From NCBI GenBank assembly GCA_016584305.1, contig JACEEZ010011921.1:1-64000 (forward strand): a DNA stretch of 64,000 nt, written 5' to 3'. The notes beneath the pieces are model-generated. The model made no database searches. It was given only the letters and a program-made list of their open reading frames with translations, and was not told the DNA's origin. Made by a program: the position numbers and the translations under genes. Shown piece after piece: positions 46,557 to 60,155 of this stretch; the first letter of the stretch is position 1; every line of letters begins with the position of its first letter. The stretch comes from Chionoecetes opilio. Its lineage: Eukaryota; Arthropoda; Malacostraca; Decapoda; Majidae.

Positions 46557-46853
46557 TTTTCATCTAGTTGTATTAATCAACTTATATTTTACAGGGCCTG
46601 AGCTACACTCGTATGGTCCCCGTCTCCATAGCTACATTCTTAATGTGCTTCCTTAATGTTTAGTGTAGGCCGAAGCCACCACCCCGGCAGGTGGGACACA
46701 AACCCCCGGCTAACACCCGGTCCCATTCAATGCTGGGTGGACATGGACTCGGGTTTTAAGGAGACCGGAGACCGCCCGTTTTTCTCCGCTTCGACCGGGG
46801 ATCGAACATGGAACCTCTCGGTTTTGAACTGAGCGTGCTAAACACTACACCTG
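46557..46853 (-). mobile_element. tRNA-derived SINE, family 1, copy 2
   Basis: Same head, body and tail as the copy at 7683-7980. The B box is mutated (ATGTTCGATCCCC) and the A box is degraded (TGTAGTGTTTAGCACGC). The 3' end passes into (AC)n. Confidence 0.8.
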
Positions 46854-46930
46854 TATGTATATATATATATATATATATGTGTGTGGGTGTGTGGGTGGGT
46901 GTGGGTGGTTGTGTGTGTGTGTGTGTGTGT
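46854..46930. repeat. (AT)n and (GGTGT)n microsatellite
   Basis: An AT block followed by GTGGGTG and GT repeats. It directly abuts the 3' end of the LINE at 46931. Confidence 0.9.
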
Positions 46931-47689
46931 TTTACATCACAAAGAACTGGCCAAGGGCACAACAAAAATGGGTAACACAAAGCCCGCTTAGTTGCCAGTC
47001 CCTTATAAAGAAGACAGTAAGAGAACAAAATAAAAAAGAGTGGTGAGCCAATTTAGTTCGGGAGGTGTCTTGTTACTCCTCTTTTGAAAAGATTCAAGTC
47101 ATAGGAAAGTGGAAAAATAGAAACAGGAAGAGAGTTCCAGAGTTTACCAGTGAAAGGGATGAAAGAGTAAAGATACTGATTAACTCTTGCATTAGGAAGA
47201 TGGACAGAATAGGGATGAGAATGAGTAGAAAGTCTTGTGCAATGCAAGTTAGCAAGTTCAGAAGAGCAGTGAGCATGAACATAACGGTAGAAGAGAGCAA
47301 GAGAAGCAACATTGCGGCGGTGATTTAAAGATTGAAGACAGTCAGTCAGAGGAGAGGAGTTGATGAGACAAAAAGCTTTTGACTCAACCCTGTTTAGGAG
47401 AGCTGTATGAGTGGATTCTCCCCGAACATGTGAGACATACTCCATACATGGGCGGATAAGGCCCCTGTAGAGAGCAAGCAATTGGGAGGGAGAAAAAAAA
47501 GGACGCAGACGCCACAGGACACCTAACTTCTTAGAAGCTGTTTTAGCAAGAGTTGAGATGTGAGATTTCCAGTTCAGATTTTTAGTAAAGGATAGTCCTA
47601 GAATGTTCATTGTAGAAGAAGCAGACAGTTGAGTGTCATTGAAGAAGAGGGGATAGTTATCTGGTAGGTTTTGTCGAGTAGATAGGTGT
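46931..47689 (-). mobile_element. Jockey-like LINE copy 2, 3' end only
   Basis: Minus-strand frame 47610-47053 encodes the RT C-terminal region: MNILGLSFTKNLNWKSHIST, RGLIRPCMEYVSHVRGES, KAFCLINSSPLTDCLQSLNH and VNQYLYSFIPFTGKLWNSLP. A 3' UTR ends AGTTCTTTGTGATGTAAA next to a microsatellite. It is very close to the 60.7-61.4-kb copy. 5'-truncated near 47689, just before the RT tail. The codon that is TAG in the other copy is TAT (Tyr) here (near 47657). Confidence 0.85.
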
Positions 47690-47724
47690 GTATGTGTGTG
47701 TGAGTGTGAGTGTGAGTGTGTTCA

Positions 47725-48095
47725 CCCGTGGTATTGTCTACACGAGCTGGGCTCGTGATTGCCAGTTTTATCCGGAAAGAGCTTGAAGGTCGAAGTGGCC
47801 AATAATAATGCTGGGACCTCACACACCACACACACCCCTTGCTCAAGGGGGAGAGCTCGCTCAAGGGGACCGGTCAGGGTGGCATGGTTGGTAGAGTCGT
47901 GAGCTTGCGTGCAAAGTCCCTGCATTCGGTCAGCGGTTCGAGTTCACCAAGTTCGTCCTGGCGTGGTGACGCTTTGTATAGTCAATAACCGTGTAGTTGG
48001 TACTTGCAAAGTGTCTAGATAGGATCAAAGTATCTTATCTTATTGCTCAAGGGGGAGGGCCTGCACATGTCATTGAAAAATCCCCGGGAGTGTGT
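47725..48095 (+). mobile_element. SINE family 3-related copy, split by SINE family 2
   Basis: It shares TGCTGGGACCTCACAC, CACACACCCC, CTCAAGGGGGA and AAAAATCCCCGGGA with the body of the 7378-7605 SINE. Its two parts lie on either side of an inserted SINE family 2 copy (47869-48044). Confidence 0.6.
47869..48044 (+). mobile_element. tRNA-derived SINE, family 2, full copy
   Basis: It starts near GGTCAGGGTGGCATGG with a tRNA-like head (A box in TGGTTGGTAGAGTCG; B box GCGGTTCGAGTTC). The body follows and the 3' tail is TATCTTATCTTAT. The decamer GCTCAAGGGG on both sides (47859-47868, 48045-48054) is the target duplication. The head resembles tRNA-Leu (GTCAGGRTGGC start), but the cloverleaf is not intact. 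Confidence 0.85.
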
Positions 48096-48106
48096 GTGTG
48101 CATGTA

Positions 48107-48423
48107 TTCATCTAGTTGTATTTTACAGGGCCTCAGATACACTCGTATAGCCCCTTCTCCATTGCTACAATTTATCATTCATCCTTAGTTCTTGGTGTTT
48201 GCCGAAACCATCACCCGGGAAGCGGGTCACAAACCCCCGTCTAACACCCGGTACCCATTCACTGCTGGGTGGACAGGGGCTCGGGCTTTTAGGAAACAGC
48301 CCATATAATATATATTATATGGGCTGATGATAGCGGAGATAATATATCTCCGCTCCGCCCGGGGGTCGAAACCGGGACTTCTCGGTTGTGAACCGAGCGT
48401 GCTACCACTACACTACGGTGTAC

Positions 48424-48424
<1 letters not shown>
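48107..48424 (-). mobile_element. tRNA-derived SINE, family 1, copy 3
   Basis: Head (A box CGTAGTGTAGTGGTAGCAC, B box GGTTTCGACCCCC), body and 3' end match the other copies. It carries an extra internal segment of two adjacent perfect palindromes (48298-48354) absent from copy 1. Confidence 0.8.
48298..48354. repeat. Two adjacent perfect palindromes inside a SINE
   Basis: 48298-48325 is a 28-bp perfect palindrome (AGCCCATATAATA and its complement). 48332-48354 is a second one (AGCGGAGATA / TATCTCCGCT around ATA). Each consists of SINE sequence next to its own inverted copy. Confidence 0.9.
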
Positions 48425-48425
<1 letters not shown>

Positions 48426-48470
<45 letters not shown>

Positions 48471-48515
48471 CGCGTGCACGCGTGCGCGTGCGCGCGTGTA
48501 CGTGCGTGCGTGTGT
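48426..48515. repeat. (GT)n/(GCGC)n microsatellite
   Basis: GT repeats grading into alternating GC and GTGC, with potential for Z-DNA. Confidence 0.93.
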
Positions 48516-49231
<716 letters not shown>

Positions 49232-49232
<1 letters not shown>

Positions 49233-50407
49233 TTTGGTTTCAGGCAGGGAAGGTCAGCTGCAGACCTGCTCCTCCTTCAGTCTGCTTCCTGGAACCACTC
49301 GCTGGATAGAGGAATGAACACCTTTGTCGTGGCTTTGGACATCGCCGGAGCCTTTGACAGGGTGTGGCACCGAGGTCTCGCTGCCAAGTTGAGGAGCCTG
49401 GGAGTGCGCGGCGCCCTACTGCAGCTCATCCAGGACTACCTCCAAGACAGGACCTTACGGGTGGTGATCAACGGCAACACTTCCAGCCAGCAACCCATCC
49501 ACGCCAGCGTCCCGCAGGGCAGCGTACTCGGGCCTCTTCTGTGGAATGTCTATTTCAATGACATTCTGCAGCTCATTCCTGAGGCCCAGGACTACGCTGA
49601 TGACTGCACCCTTGCCTTCCCTGTGACAGACGTGACTGGCAGGACACGGTGTGCCGCATCAATCTGGCATTGGACAACATCGTCACCTGGAGTAGTCGAT
49701 GGCAGGTCAGCCTGGCCCCTGACAAAACCCAGGCTCTGCTTATCTCCCACAGGCAAGACATCACCAACCTGCCTGCACCGGACATACGGCTTGAGGGCAG
49801 ATCACTCCCCCTTCAGAGATCCATCTCCATCCTTGGGGTGGAGTCTGACGCGGGACTGACCTTCACCAGTCATGCCAGGAGAGTAGCTAAAAACTCGGCC
49901 TGGAGACCCAGCTGTGTCCGGCGCATCTCCCACCTTCTAGATGCCAAGGGGATTGAGGTTCTGTACAAGGCTCAGGTACGTCCCCTAATGGAATACTCCC
50001 CCCTAGCATGGTCTTCCTGCCCGCCCTCTTACCTGGCCACACTAGACCGCGTCCAGAGAAGAGCCCAGCGACTGGTTAGCGATAAACGTCCCCACCACGC
50101 GCCTGACTCCTTCCAACCCCTCCAGGAGCGCAGGGATGTGGCAGGTTTATGTGTCATGCACAAGGCACTAAATCTCCACACGCCCCACCTGGCAGCCATC
50201 AAGCTGCCCAGGCCCCTGCCGCCCCTTCACTCCACCCGTGTCGCCCCACACAGACAGGAGCAAGTGACTGTGCCCTTCTCCAGGACAGAGCACCACCTAC
50301 GTTCCTTCTTACCCCGCTACGGCCGTCTGTGGAACCAGTTAGTTCACCAAACTGACCTCCACCACCACGCCTCGCTACAAGACTTTAAGCGGGGGGTGAA
50401 CAGCTGA
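49232..50407 (+). pseudogene. Reverse transcriptase (jockey/I-like), one frameshift
   Basis: Motifs in order: FGFRQGRSAADLLLL, VVALDIAGAFDRVWHRGLA (block A), HASVPQGSVLGPLLWNVYF (block B), AQDYADDCTLAF (YADD catalytic box). A one-base shift near 49640 moves the frame to MCRINLALDNIVTWSSRWQV, then LAPDKTQALLISHR, ILGVESDAGLTFTSHARRVA, VRPLMEYSPLAWSSCPPSYL and LWNQLVHQTDLHHHASLQDF. It ends FKRGVNS at 50407. Sequence upstream of the RT fingers is missing. Confidence 0.85.
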
Positions 50408-50550
50408 GCTGGTTGATGGCCTAAATGATTATTAAATATAAAATTTCTTTTTTATATTATATGTAGCTATAGATAGCTCTAGTGTAAAACCTAGAGCTTT
50501 AGCTCTAATAACACCAAATGTACTAAGTTTAAATAAAAAAATAAATAAAA
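49232..50550 (+). mobile_element. Jockey/I-like LINE, GC-rich, 5'-truncated
   Basis: It begins inside the RT immediately after the (GA)n tract and ends with a 3' UTR of about 140 bp finishing AAATAAAAAAATAAATAAAA, an A-rich tail. The coding part is markedly more GC-rich than its surroundings and has only one visible frameshift, suggesting it is younger than the other LINEs here. A second (GA)n tract follows its tail. Confidence 0.8.

Positions 50551-50607
<57 letters not shown>
50551..50607. repeat. (GA)n microsatellite
   Basis: Between the LINE tail and a SINE. Confidence 0.95.
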
Positions 50608-50612
<5 letters not shown>

Positions 50613-50778
50613 AAGATACTTTGATCCTATCTAGACACTTTGCAAGTACCAACTACAAGGTTATTGACTATACAAAGCGCCACCACGCCAGGACGAACTT
50701 GGTGGACTCGAACCGCTGACCGAACGCAGGGACTCTACACGCAAGCTCACGACTCTACCAACCGAGCCACCCTGACGG
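50608..50778 (-). mobile_element. tRNA-derived SINE, family 2, tandem copy a
   Basis: On the minus strand it starts GTCAGGGTGGCTCGGTTGG (A box), has the B box GCGGTTCGAGTCCACC, and ends TATCTTATCTT. It is nearly identical to copy b at 50829-50994. Confidence 0.87.

Positions 50779-50828
<50 letters not shown>
50779..50828. repeat. (GA)n microsatellite
   Basis: About 50 bp separating the two SINE copies. Confidence 0.95.
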
Positions 50829-50833
<5 letters not shown>

Positions 50834-50994
50834 ACTTTGATCCTGTCTAAACACTTTGCAAGTACCAACTACAAGGTTATTGACTATACAAAGCGCCACC
50901 ACGCCAGGACGAACTTGGTGGACTCGAACCGCTGACCAAATGCAGGGACTCTACACGCAAGCTCACGACTCTACCAACCGAGCCACCCTGACGG
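50829..50994 (-). mobile_element. tRNA-derived SINE, family 2, tandem copy b
   Basis: It differs from copy a by only a few substitutions (for example CAAATGCAGGG for CGAACGCAGGG, TCTAAACAC for TCTAGACAC). Same orientation and same adjoining (GA)n, so this is probably a duplication of a SINE plus its microsatellite rather than two insertions. Confidence 0.87.
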
Positions 50995-50995
50995 T

Positions 50996-51071
<76 letters not shown>
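50995..51071. repeat. (GA)n microsatellite
   Basis: Follows SINE copy b. Confidence 0.95.
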
Positions 51072-51074
<3 letters not shown>

Positions 51075-51206
51075 CTGGCTCTAGTAATAAAAATGCAGAA
51101 ATTTCATAGTAAATCACACACACATGTGCACACAAACAAACACACACGATGAGTATATCCCTGTTCGTGATTACAATGGTCCTTTCAACCTTTCTCTCTT
51201 TATGCC

Positions 51207-52811
51207 CGTCCTTTATCACGGTGGACCCTCCAATTGGGCAGTTCCACACCACTGGATTACATACGGTGGATGCCGATCACTCCCACTGACGAAACCGCAC
51301 CCTCTCTTGAAGAAGAAGTCATAAAGGCTGTAGCAAAGTTGAGGGGTGGAAAATCAGCTGGTGTTTGTAATATCAGTGCGGAGCTTCTCAAAGCTTGGGG
51401 TGTTGCCATGATCCGCGGATTGCATGCTGTCCTGTCTGCCGTGTGGCAATCAGGTACCATTCCTCCTGACTGGAAAAGGGGGCTGGTCGTCCCCATCTGG
51501 AAAGGGAAAGGGGACCATCAGGACTGCAACAATTACCGCGGTATTACATTCCTCAGCGTGCCAGGCAAAATGCCCAACTATTGCTGACACGGATCCGCAG
51601 CCATCTGCTGAAGCATGAGAGACCTCAGCATTCTGAGTTCAAGCCTGATAAGTCAACAACGGACCGTATCCTAGCGCTTCGTGTCCTAGTGGAACGCCGA
51701 CGTGAGTTCCGGCAGGGGATGCTTGCAGCCTATTTTAATCTCAAGAAGGCGTTTGACTCAGTGCATCGTGAGTCACTCTAGGATCTTCTGTGACTGCGGG
51801 ATTCCTGCAAGGACTATTGGTTTGATGACTGGTCTGTACTCTGGGACTGAGAGTGCTGTGAAGGTTGGGGGAGGTTTATCCAGCTTCTTTCCTGTGAATA
51901 CAGGAGTGAGGCAAGGGTGCGTCCTTGCCCCATAACTTTTCAACACTTGTATTAACTGGGTATTGGGCGAAATTGTGGATCAAAGTGATTGCAGAGCATC
52001 CCTCGGCAACACCAAGATCTTTGTTGAGTCGCTGGAGGTACTGGTGATGGCTCTCGAGGCGCTGCACGAGGAGGAAAAGCCTTTCGGACTTGAGGTATCC
52101 TGGTTCAAGACCAAGGTCCAGGTGTTTGGAGGCTTACTAGATGAAATGGTACAGTTTGTTTATGCGCGCGGCGAGGACATTGAAATCTTGGAAAGTTTCA
52201 CATACCTTGGTAGCGCAGTCCATAATGGTGGCGGGTCGCGTCAAGAAGTCTTATGGCGGATTGGCATAGCCCACGGTGTTATGGACTCGCTCAGCACGAG
52301 TATTTGGTGTTGTCGGTACCTGTGCAGGAGGACAAAGATCCGGATCTTGAAGCTGCTTGTGATTCCTGTCTTACTGTATGGTTGTGAGACATGGACACTA
52401 AATAGCGACTTGAAGAAGGCGAATCGATGCCTTTGGTAATAAGTGTCTTCGCAGAGTCATGGAGTATCGCTGGGATAATTACGTGTCAAATCAGCGATTG
52501 CACCGTGAGACTGAATCGAGGCCTATTACCTGCATATTCCGTCTGCGCCAACTTCGGCTATATGGGCATGTGGCACGCTACCCTGAAACCGATCCTTCTT
52601 ATCGGGTTGTATCTGTAAGAGACAATCCGGCGTGGAGGAGGCCAAGGGGGCGACCACAAGGCTCGTGGTTGGGGAAGTTGATACTTCCTGTCGTGTGCTG
52701 CTTGGTATGGGAAGGAAGCCTGCATGGGGACTCGTGCATGATGACCCCCGGGAGTGGCGTCGTAGGGTGGGCGAGGCGACGCGCCCCCGGCGTATGCCTC
52801 CAATGATTTAT
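51207..52811 (+). mobile_element. RTE-type LINE copy with 12-bp target duplication
   Basis: It is 5'-truncated just before the RT and ends near TGCCTCCAATGATTTAT, the degraded ATTG-type tail. TCTCTTTATGCC flanks both ends (51195-51206, 52812-52823). The copy is colinear with the reverse complement of 17095-18740, with several deletions. Confidence 0.87.
51218..52800 (+). pseudogene. RTE reverse transcriptase with catalytic box deleted
   Basis: Readable in order: KLRGGKSAGVCNISAELLKA, WKGKGDHQDCNNYRGITFLS; a short deletion and frame shift near 51570; SEFKPDKSTTDRI, AAYFNLKKAFDSVHRESL (block A); TAG at 51779-51781 in place of Trp; NTGVRQGCVLAP (block B); TAA near 51933; then GNTKI fused directly to FVESLEVLVMALEALHEE. 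Compared with the 17.9-kb copy, an in-frame 33 bp encoding the FADD catalytic motif is missing at about 52014-52022. C-terminal CETWTLNSD and LRLYGHVARYPETDP follow after another frameshift near 52436. Confidence 0.87.
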
Positions 52812-52823
52812 TCTCTTTATGCC

Positions 52824-53024
52824 TCCCCGTGAGTGGCGTAGGTCTGAAATCTTGCACATTTTTAACCTGCCCTACAACGACGCCCAGCCTGTAATGGAAG
52901 GACATGGGTGTGTGAGGTTCCTTGCCTTGAAACTTGTAAGGGATTTGTAGATGATTAGCAATTAACACTGCACATGAGTTTATCAATGATGCAACTATAG
53001 AAAGTGGATCCTTATCGTGGTTAA
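52824..53024. other. Short intergenic spacer
   Basis: No recognisable feature. Confidence 0.5.
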
Positions 53025-53584
53025 TAGAGGTGGACTAAAATATCTGCGAATCCGCATCCGCATACGCGCATATCCGCATTATATTTTAACATACGCATCC
53101 ACATCGATGGATGATGATATTATGCAGATATTTTGAATGTCTAGACACTGTACATGTCGGTTGCAGATAAAAAGAGAGAGAAAAAAAAAAGTGTGTGTGT
53201 GTCAGTGTATGTGTGTGTGTCAATCACACTCGCCCGCCTCCTGCATCCTAACGATTCCTAATCAAATATGTTAGATTAGTGGTGGGCCGTACGCGGGTGG
53301 CAGGCTGTCACTTTAAGGAAATCAGGTGCGTTGCAATGCTTGCGTAGTGGTAACACAGGTAATTGAAACTGTATCAAAATTTTATTACTGTGGTCCTGGA
53401 TCCCCTATTTCTTAATTGTATATTATTGATATATTTTTACTCATCTCTTAGCATCTTTAAATTTCAATAATATGTGGCTTACACTCTTGATGGCTAGAGA
53501 AATAGACGCATCAGCATCCGCACATTTTGTAAATAAATATTCGCATTTGCAAATAGTGAAACATCGATATCTGGTCCACCGCTA
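53025..53584. mobile_element. hAT-like MITE with CCGCAT motifs
   Basis: The left end is TAGAGGTGGACTAAAATATC; the reversed right end is TAGCGGTGGACCAGATATC. Subterminal regions carry repeats such as ATCCGCATCCGCAT. The short terminal repeats with subterminal motif clusters suggest hAT. No convincing 8-bp duplication. A (GT)n stretch lies inside (53190-53219). No coding. Confidence 0.6.
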
Positions 53585-53809
53585 GAACTTGTTAAGATAA
53601 TGAAATGTTGATATATAGCACCTTTTCAGATGTTTTTTGTATCCCTTATGTTACTTTGGCTTATGAAAACAAAATTAATGTATGAAAGAAAGTGACAACG
53701 AAACATGGTATCATAAGTAAAGTAACAGAATAACCCATACCTAAATCTATATCAAGCTCATATATTCTCCGTTACTTTTTTCCTTGTTACTTTCTTTCCG
53801 ATTACTTAA

Positions 53810-54898
53810 AGTAGTCGTCCAGACCCATTTTTTTTTTGCCGAATTATGTTGAATGTACATTCAAAACACCTAATCCACCAAAAATAATTGATTTCCAGGC
53901 CTTATTTCCGTAAAAACACGACTTTTGTAAAAAGCGCGCGAAAAAAAAAATCTTCCCTCCAACAGGGCTACGACTGTTATTGATGACGTCAGAACAGGGA
54001 CGCCCGCAGACACTCTGTCTGGCACCTGTCGGCAAATGTTATGATGAGCGATTGTACTTCGGTGTCAGACAGTGAATCTGTCGCCGTGACAGATTTAGAG
54101 TACGATGCTCAATCTGACACCGAAAGAAATGACGCTGGTCGCGTATACTATGAGGAAAACGAACCTCAGATTGTCATGGGATCCTATATGTTTGAGCCCG
54201 AGTACGAGGTGGATTAACAGGTGTCTCTTTATCTTTCTTTATCTGTCTCTTTATCTTGGCAGGAGGTATGAGATGTGCACTCGCGCGTATGTCCCCCGGT
54301 GAAATTATGAATTATTTAATCATAATTTCTACTAGTTATGGACAATTACAGTATCTTATAAGTTTTAACTACACAATCGATATTAATAAACGGCTGTTAT
54401 TTACCAAATAAGCAGTACATGAGAACAGCAGGGCTGTCATAAGCAATAATGTCAAGGGCTACTTGGCATTATGTCGGCGAGGGGGAGGCAAGGTGGGTAG
54501 GGATGGGTGCCGTGCGAGGCTACATCAGCTGTGTCCCTCCTTCTCCCGCCCAGATTAGCGACAGTGTTTAGTTTGAGAGAGTTAAAATCATGACTTATTT
54601 AGTATCAATTTGAGAGAAATAAGCTGTAGACAGTGTTGTACGCTTACGGTAATGTGAAGTATTATTCTGGATATGGGGTTCTGGATATGGGGATTATTCA
54701 GCCTTACCGATTCAGTCTTACCGTCTGCAAACCTTGAGAGCGTTTTGAAAACTCGGGGAATTTGCAGATTTTGATTGCGGATTATTTAAAAACGGCTGAC
54801 TGGATACAAAAAGTGACGACGTATTGTTGATATACTCGTTAATGGCTATACTTTGATTGCATTAAATCAGGAATGATGAAATGGTCTGGACGATTACT
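53810..54898. mobile_element. TTAA-flanked element, long form
   Basis: The left end is AGTAGTCGTCCAGACC; the reversed right end is AGTAATCGTCCAGACC (16 bp, one mismatch). TTAA flanks precisely on both sides (53806-53809, 54899-54902). Terminal regions match those of 40882-41558. TTAA duplication suggests piggyBac-type insertion, but the terminal bases are atypical. The interior includes a short acidic open frame (54041-54217). No transposase catalytic domain is recognisable. Confidence 0.75.
54041..54217 (+). CDS. Short acidic open frame inside TTAA element
   Basis: Fifty-eight codons from ATG at 54041 to TAA at 54215-54217. The product starts MMSDCTSVSDSESVAVTDLE and ends near GSYMFEPEYEVD. 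It is rich in Asp, Glu and Ser. An acidic N-terminus followed by a YMFEP-type motif is reminiscent of the N-terminal parts of some transposon-associated proteins, so this could be the first exon of a lost accessory protein or transposase. CAGGTGTCT just after the stop resembles a splice donor but lies outside the frame. Expression is unknown. Confidence 0.3.
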   Translation: MMSDCTSVSDSESVAVTDLEYDAQSDTERNDAGRVYYEENEPQIVMGSYMFEPEYEVD

Positions 54899-54902
54899 TT
54901 AA

Positions 54903-55490
54903 GAAACACTCCTGCTTAACCCAAGTGGACCTGGTCAGATAAGAGTACAAGCAAACCTGGTGTAAAGAATTGACTGATGAGACGTCCCTGGCGTGGCACT
55001 GATATAGTGTGTTGTGTAGCCTGCCATGGCGTACCATATGCTATACCCTTTAACTCCTGTCACCTATATTGCTCGCTGAAGGCCCTGTGTACATTGTCTT
55101 GGTCTGCTGAATGTGGTTTATTAACTCGCTACCGCCTCCAAGCTTTCTTCTGCTTGCGACTTACGGATAACATCCCTTTGTATCTCAACCTCTGATGTTT
55201 TCCTCAGTTAATGCTTCATTATTACTGGTGGTGTTTTATATCTACTTTTTCTTGGTGTTGTTACGGCTATCTACGTCCTATGTACATCATTTTTTTGTGA
55301 TTTTATACATAGTCATTGCTGCTCCCGACACAAATAAGGACTCTCCCAACTACAAGATTTAAAGTTAATTCCGGCCTGGGCTTCTCTGTGGGTGTGTCCA
55401 GTATTAATTATTTGTTCACGTTCTCTTTGTTCGCCGTTTGTCGCCTCGCCCGATGTCTTCATTGTACCATTGTTATAATGTCAAGATGTG
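54903..55490. other. Intergenic, no recognisable gene
   Basis: No recognisable coding sequence or repeat. Confidence 0.5.
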
Positions 55491-55628
55491 ACATCCGCAT
55501 CCGTATCCGCATTTTAATATAAACAGCTATCCGCATATACATCTGCATCCGCAAAATAATTAAGTAGGACATCCGCATACACATCCGCATCCGCAGATCT
55601 CTGAATTTTTACATCCGATACATCTCTA
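55491..55628. mobile_element. hAT-like terminal fragment with CCGCAT motifs
   Basis: The reversed right end TAGAGATGTATCGGATG and clustered ATCCGCATCCG motifs resemble the MITE at 53025-53584. No matching left end is evident nearby, so it may be a solo end or a diverged relative. Confidence 0.45.
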
Positions 55629-58291
<2,663 letters not shown>

Positions 58292-58590
58292 AGGCCGTTT
58301 CCTACTAGCCCGCTTATACGGCCGCCGTTGCCGTACACCGCCCAACAATGACGTCACAAAAAAGTCGACTGCACAGTCGTACCGCTGTACGGCTGCCGTA
58401 CAAAGTTAAAATCAAGTCCACTCTCCCGCTCGGCGGTGTCCGCTCGGCGGTGTCCGCTCGAGCGGAGGTGCAAACTATGCCCGGATGCCCGGTTACCACT
58501 ACAACCACTCAAGCGGTGATGATGGTGACGACATTGTTGGGCGGTGAACGGCAACGGCGGCCGTAGAAGCGGGCTAGTGGGAACCGGCCT
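58292..58590. mobile_element. PIF/Harbinger-type MITE, 299 bp, long inverted ends
   Basis: Inverted repeats of about 60 bp begin AGGCCGTTTCCTACTAGCCC at the left and, reversed, AGGCCGGTTCCCACTAGCCC at the right. Both continue through ACGGCCGCCGTTGCCGT to CACCGCCCAACAATG. TTA on both sides (58289-58291, 58591-58593) is the 3-bp duplication expected for PIF/Harbinger. The middle has a short CTCGGCGGTGTCCG duplication. No coding. Confidence 0.88.
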
Positions 58591-58593
58591 TTA

Positions 58594-59956
58594 TCTTCCT
58601 TCACCGGTAGTAACAAGACGCATGACATAAGAACGAGGGTGATAAGCATGTCTAGTTTAGGAATCCTCAGAAGTTTGCCACAATAAAATAACACACCAAT
58701 CTCCCATCGTCCTCACACGCTGCGGACGACGAGCAGGCAATATGCAATACACGTGGCTGTCTGTGAACAAGAAATAATGAAATGCGTGTAAAATACTATC
58801 ATGTCCACGATGTTCGCATCGTGGTTTTAATGACTGTTTTAAAAAAAAGTGAGCGCTATGTGGTACACATTATAATCTCAATTTCTTGAAAAATGTAATT
58901 GCACAAATCAGTGGCAGTAGATTGTGCATTGTGTCTGGCCCATCGCACGTAACTGGGGATACGGATCACGAACACAATCCACCTATCTGCATGCTGTCTT
59001 CCGGATTATAAAGACCGGTCACCAGATACAGTGGGACACAGAGCGACGTGGTACAGAGTCAGCATTATCCAGCCTGAAGGAATCAATGTTGATAAAAAAA
59101 ACATTCTTTCACAAGCTAATAATGTATAAGGAGTATTGCCTTGGAGGCGTAGCTCTTCATGTTTCCCACCAAAATTACTGTAACCTAACCTTTCCTTACT
59201 TACATTACACATCATAAATTATTTGGTATTATTTGGTTTCTCTAAAGCCAACAGTAATTTTTCTTCACATATTTTTCAAAATGTTTCAGAAACCCATGAA
59301 AATATACAAAACAATTACAATTTTTTTGTTATTCAATCAAGAAACAAAGACTTCACAAATAAAAGACTGAAGGAGTTATATAAAATAAATATGATAAAAA
59401 CACGCGTTACTCCAGACCCCGCTCAAGCCATGACCCAACAGCCGCTTTATTCAATAAAAAAATGTATCAACACAATAACAAAATATAGAAACACAAAAAC
59501 ACTATATTAGCCTTTAATCGCATTCATTCATTTATCATACCATATCTCATATCATTCATTCATAACGTGTTTTACTGTTTTTCCTGACCCCATTTCATAG
59601 CTATCTAAATGGCTGATACGCTAAATAATACGATGATACGTTGATAATGCTAAATGCCATTACGTATCTATGACAAAGATACTTTTGTGGATCTATGGCC
59701 GCTGAAAATTGCCCAGGATTGTTGGCAGCAGACACGTTTTTGTCATTTTACTGCGTATTTATTAGTCCCAGAGAAAAATATATTGAAGCATAGATATGAA
59801 GGTTATTTAATTATATCCGATAATACTGTAGTCAGTAATCCATTAACTCATATAATATCTGAAAAAAAAGATGTTTTGTAAAAACTATATTTAATAATCT
59901 CGGTTACTTTAATTCAAAACAGATTTTCTTATAGCTCTCTTGAAAGGTCTTTGCCT

Positions 59957-59957
<1 letters not shown>
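58594..59957. other. Intergenic, no recognisable gene
   Basis: AT-rich. Small open frames (58924-59217, 59223-59510, 59654-59881) have no family signal. Confidence 0.5.
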
Positions 59958-60031
<74 letters not shown>

Positions 60032-60035
60032 CTCG

Positions 60036-60117
<82 letters not shown>

Positions 60118-60155
60118 CTCTCGCTCTCTCGCTCTCTCGCTCTCTCTCTCTCTCT
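59958..60155. repeat. (CT)n microsatellite with CGCT interruptions
   Basis: About 198 bp of CT with two clusters of TCGCTC variants. Confidence 0.97.
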
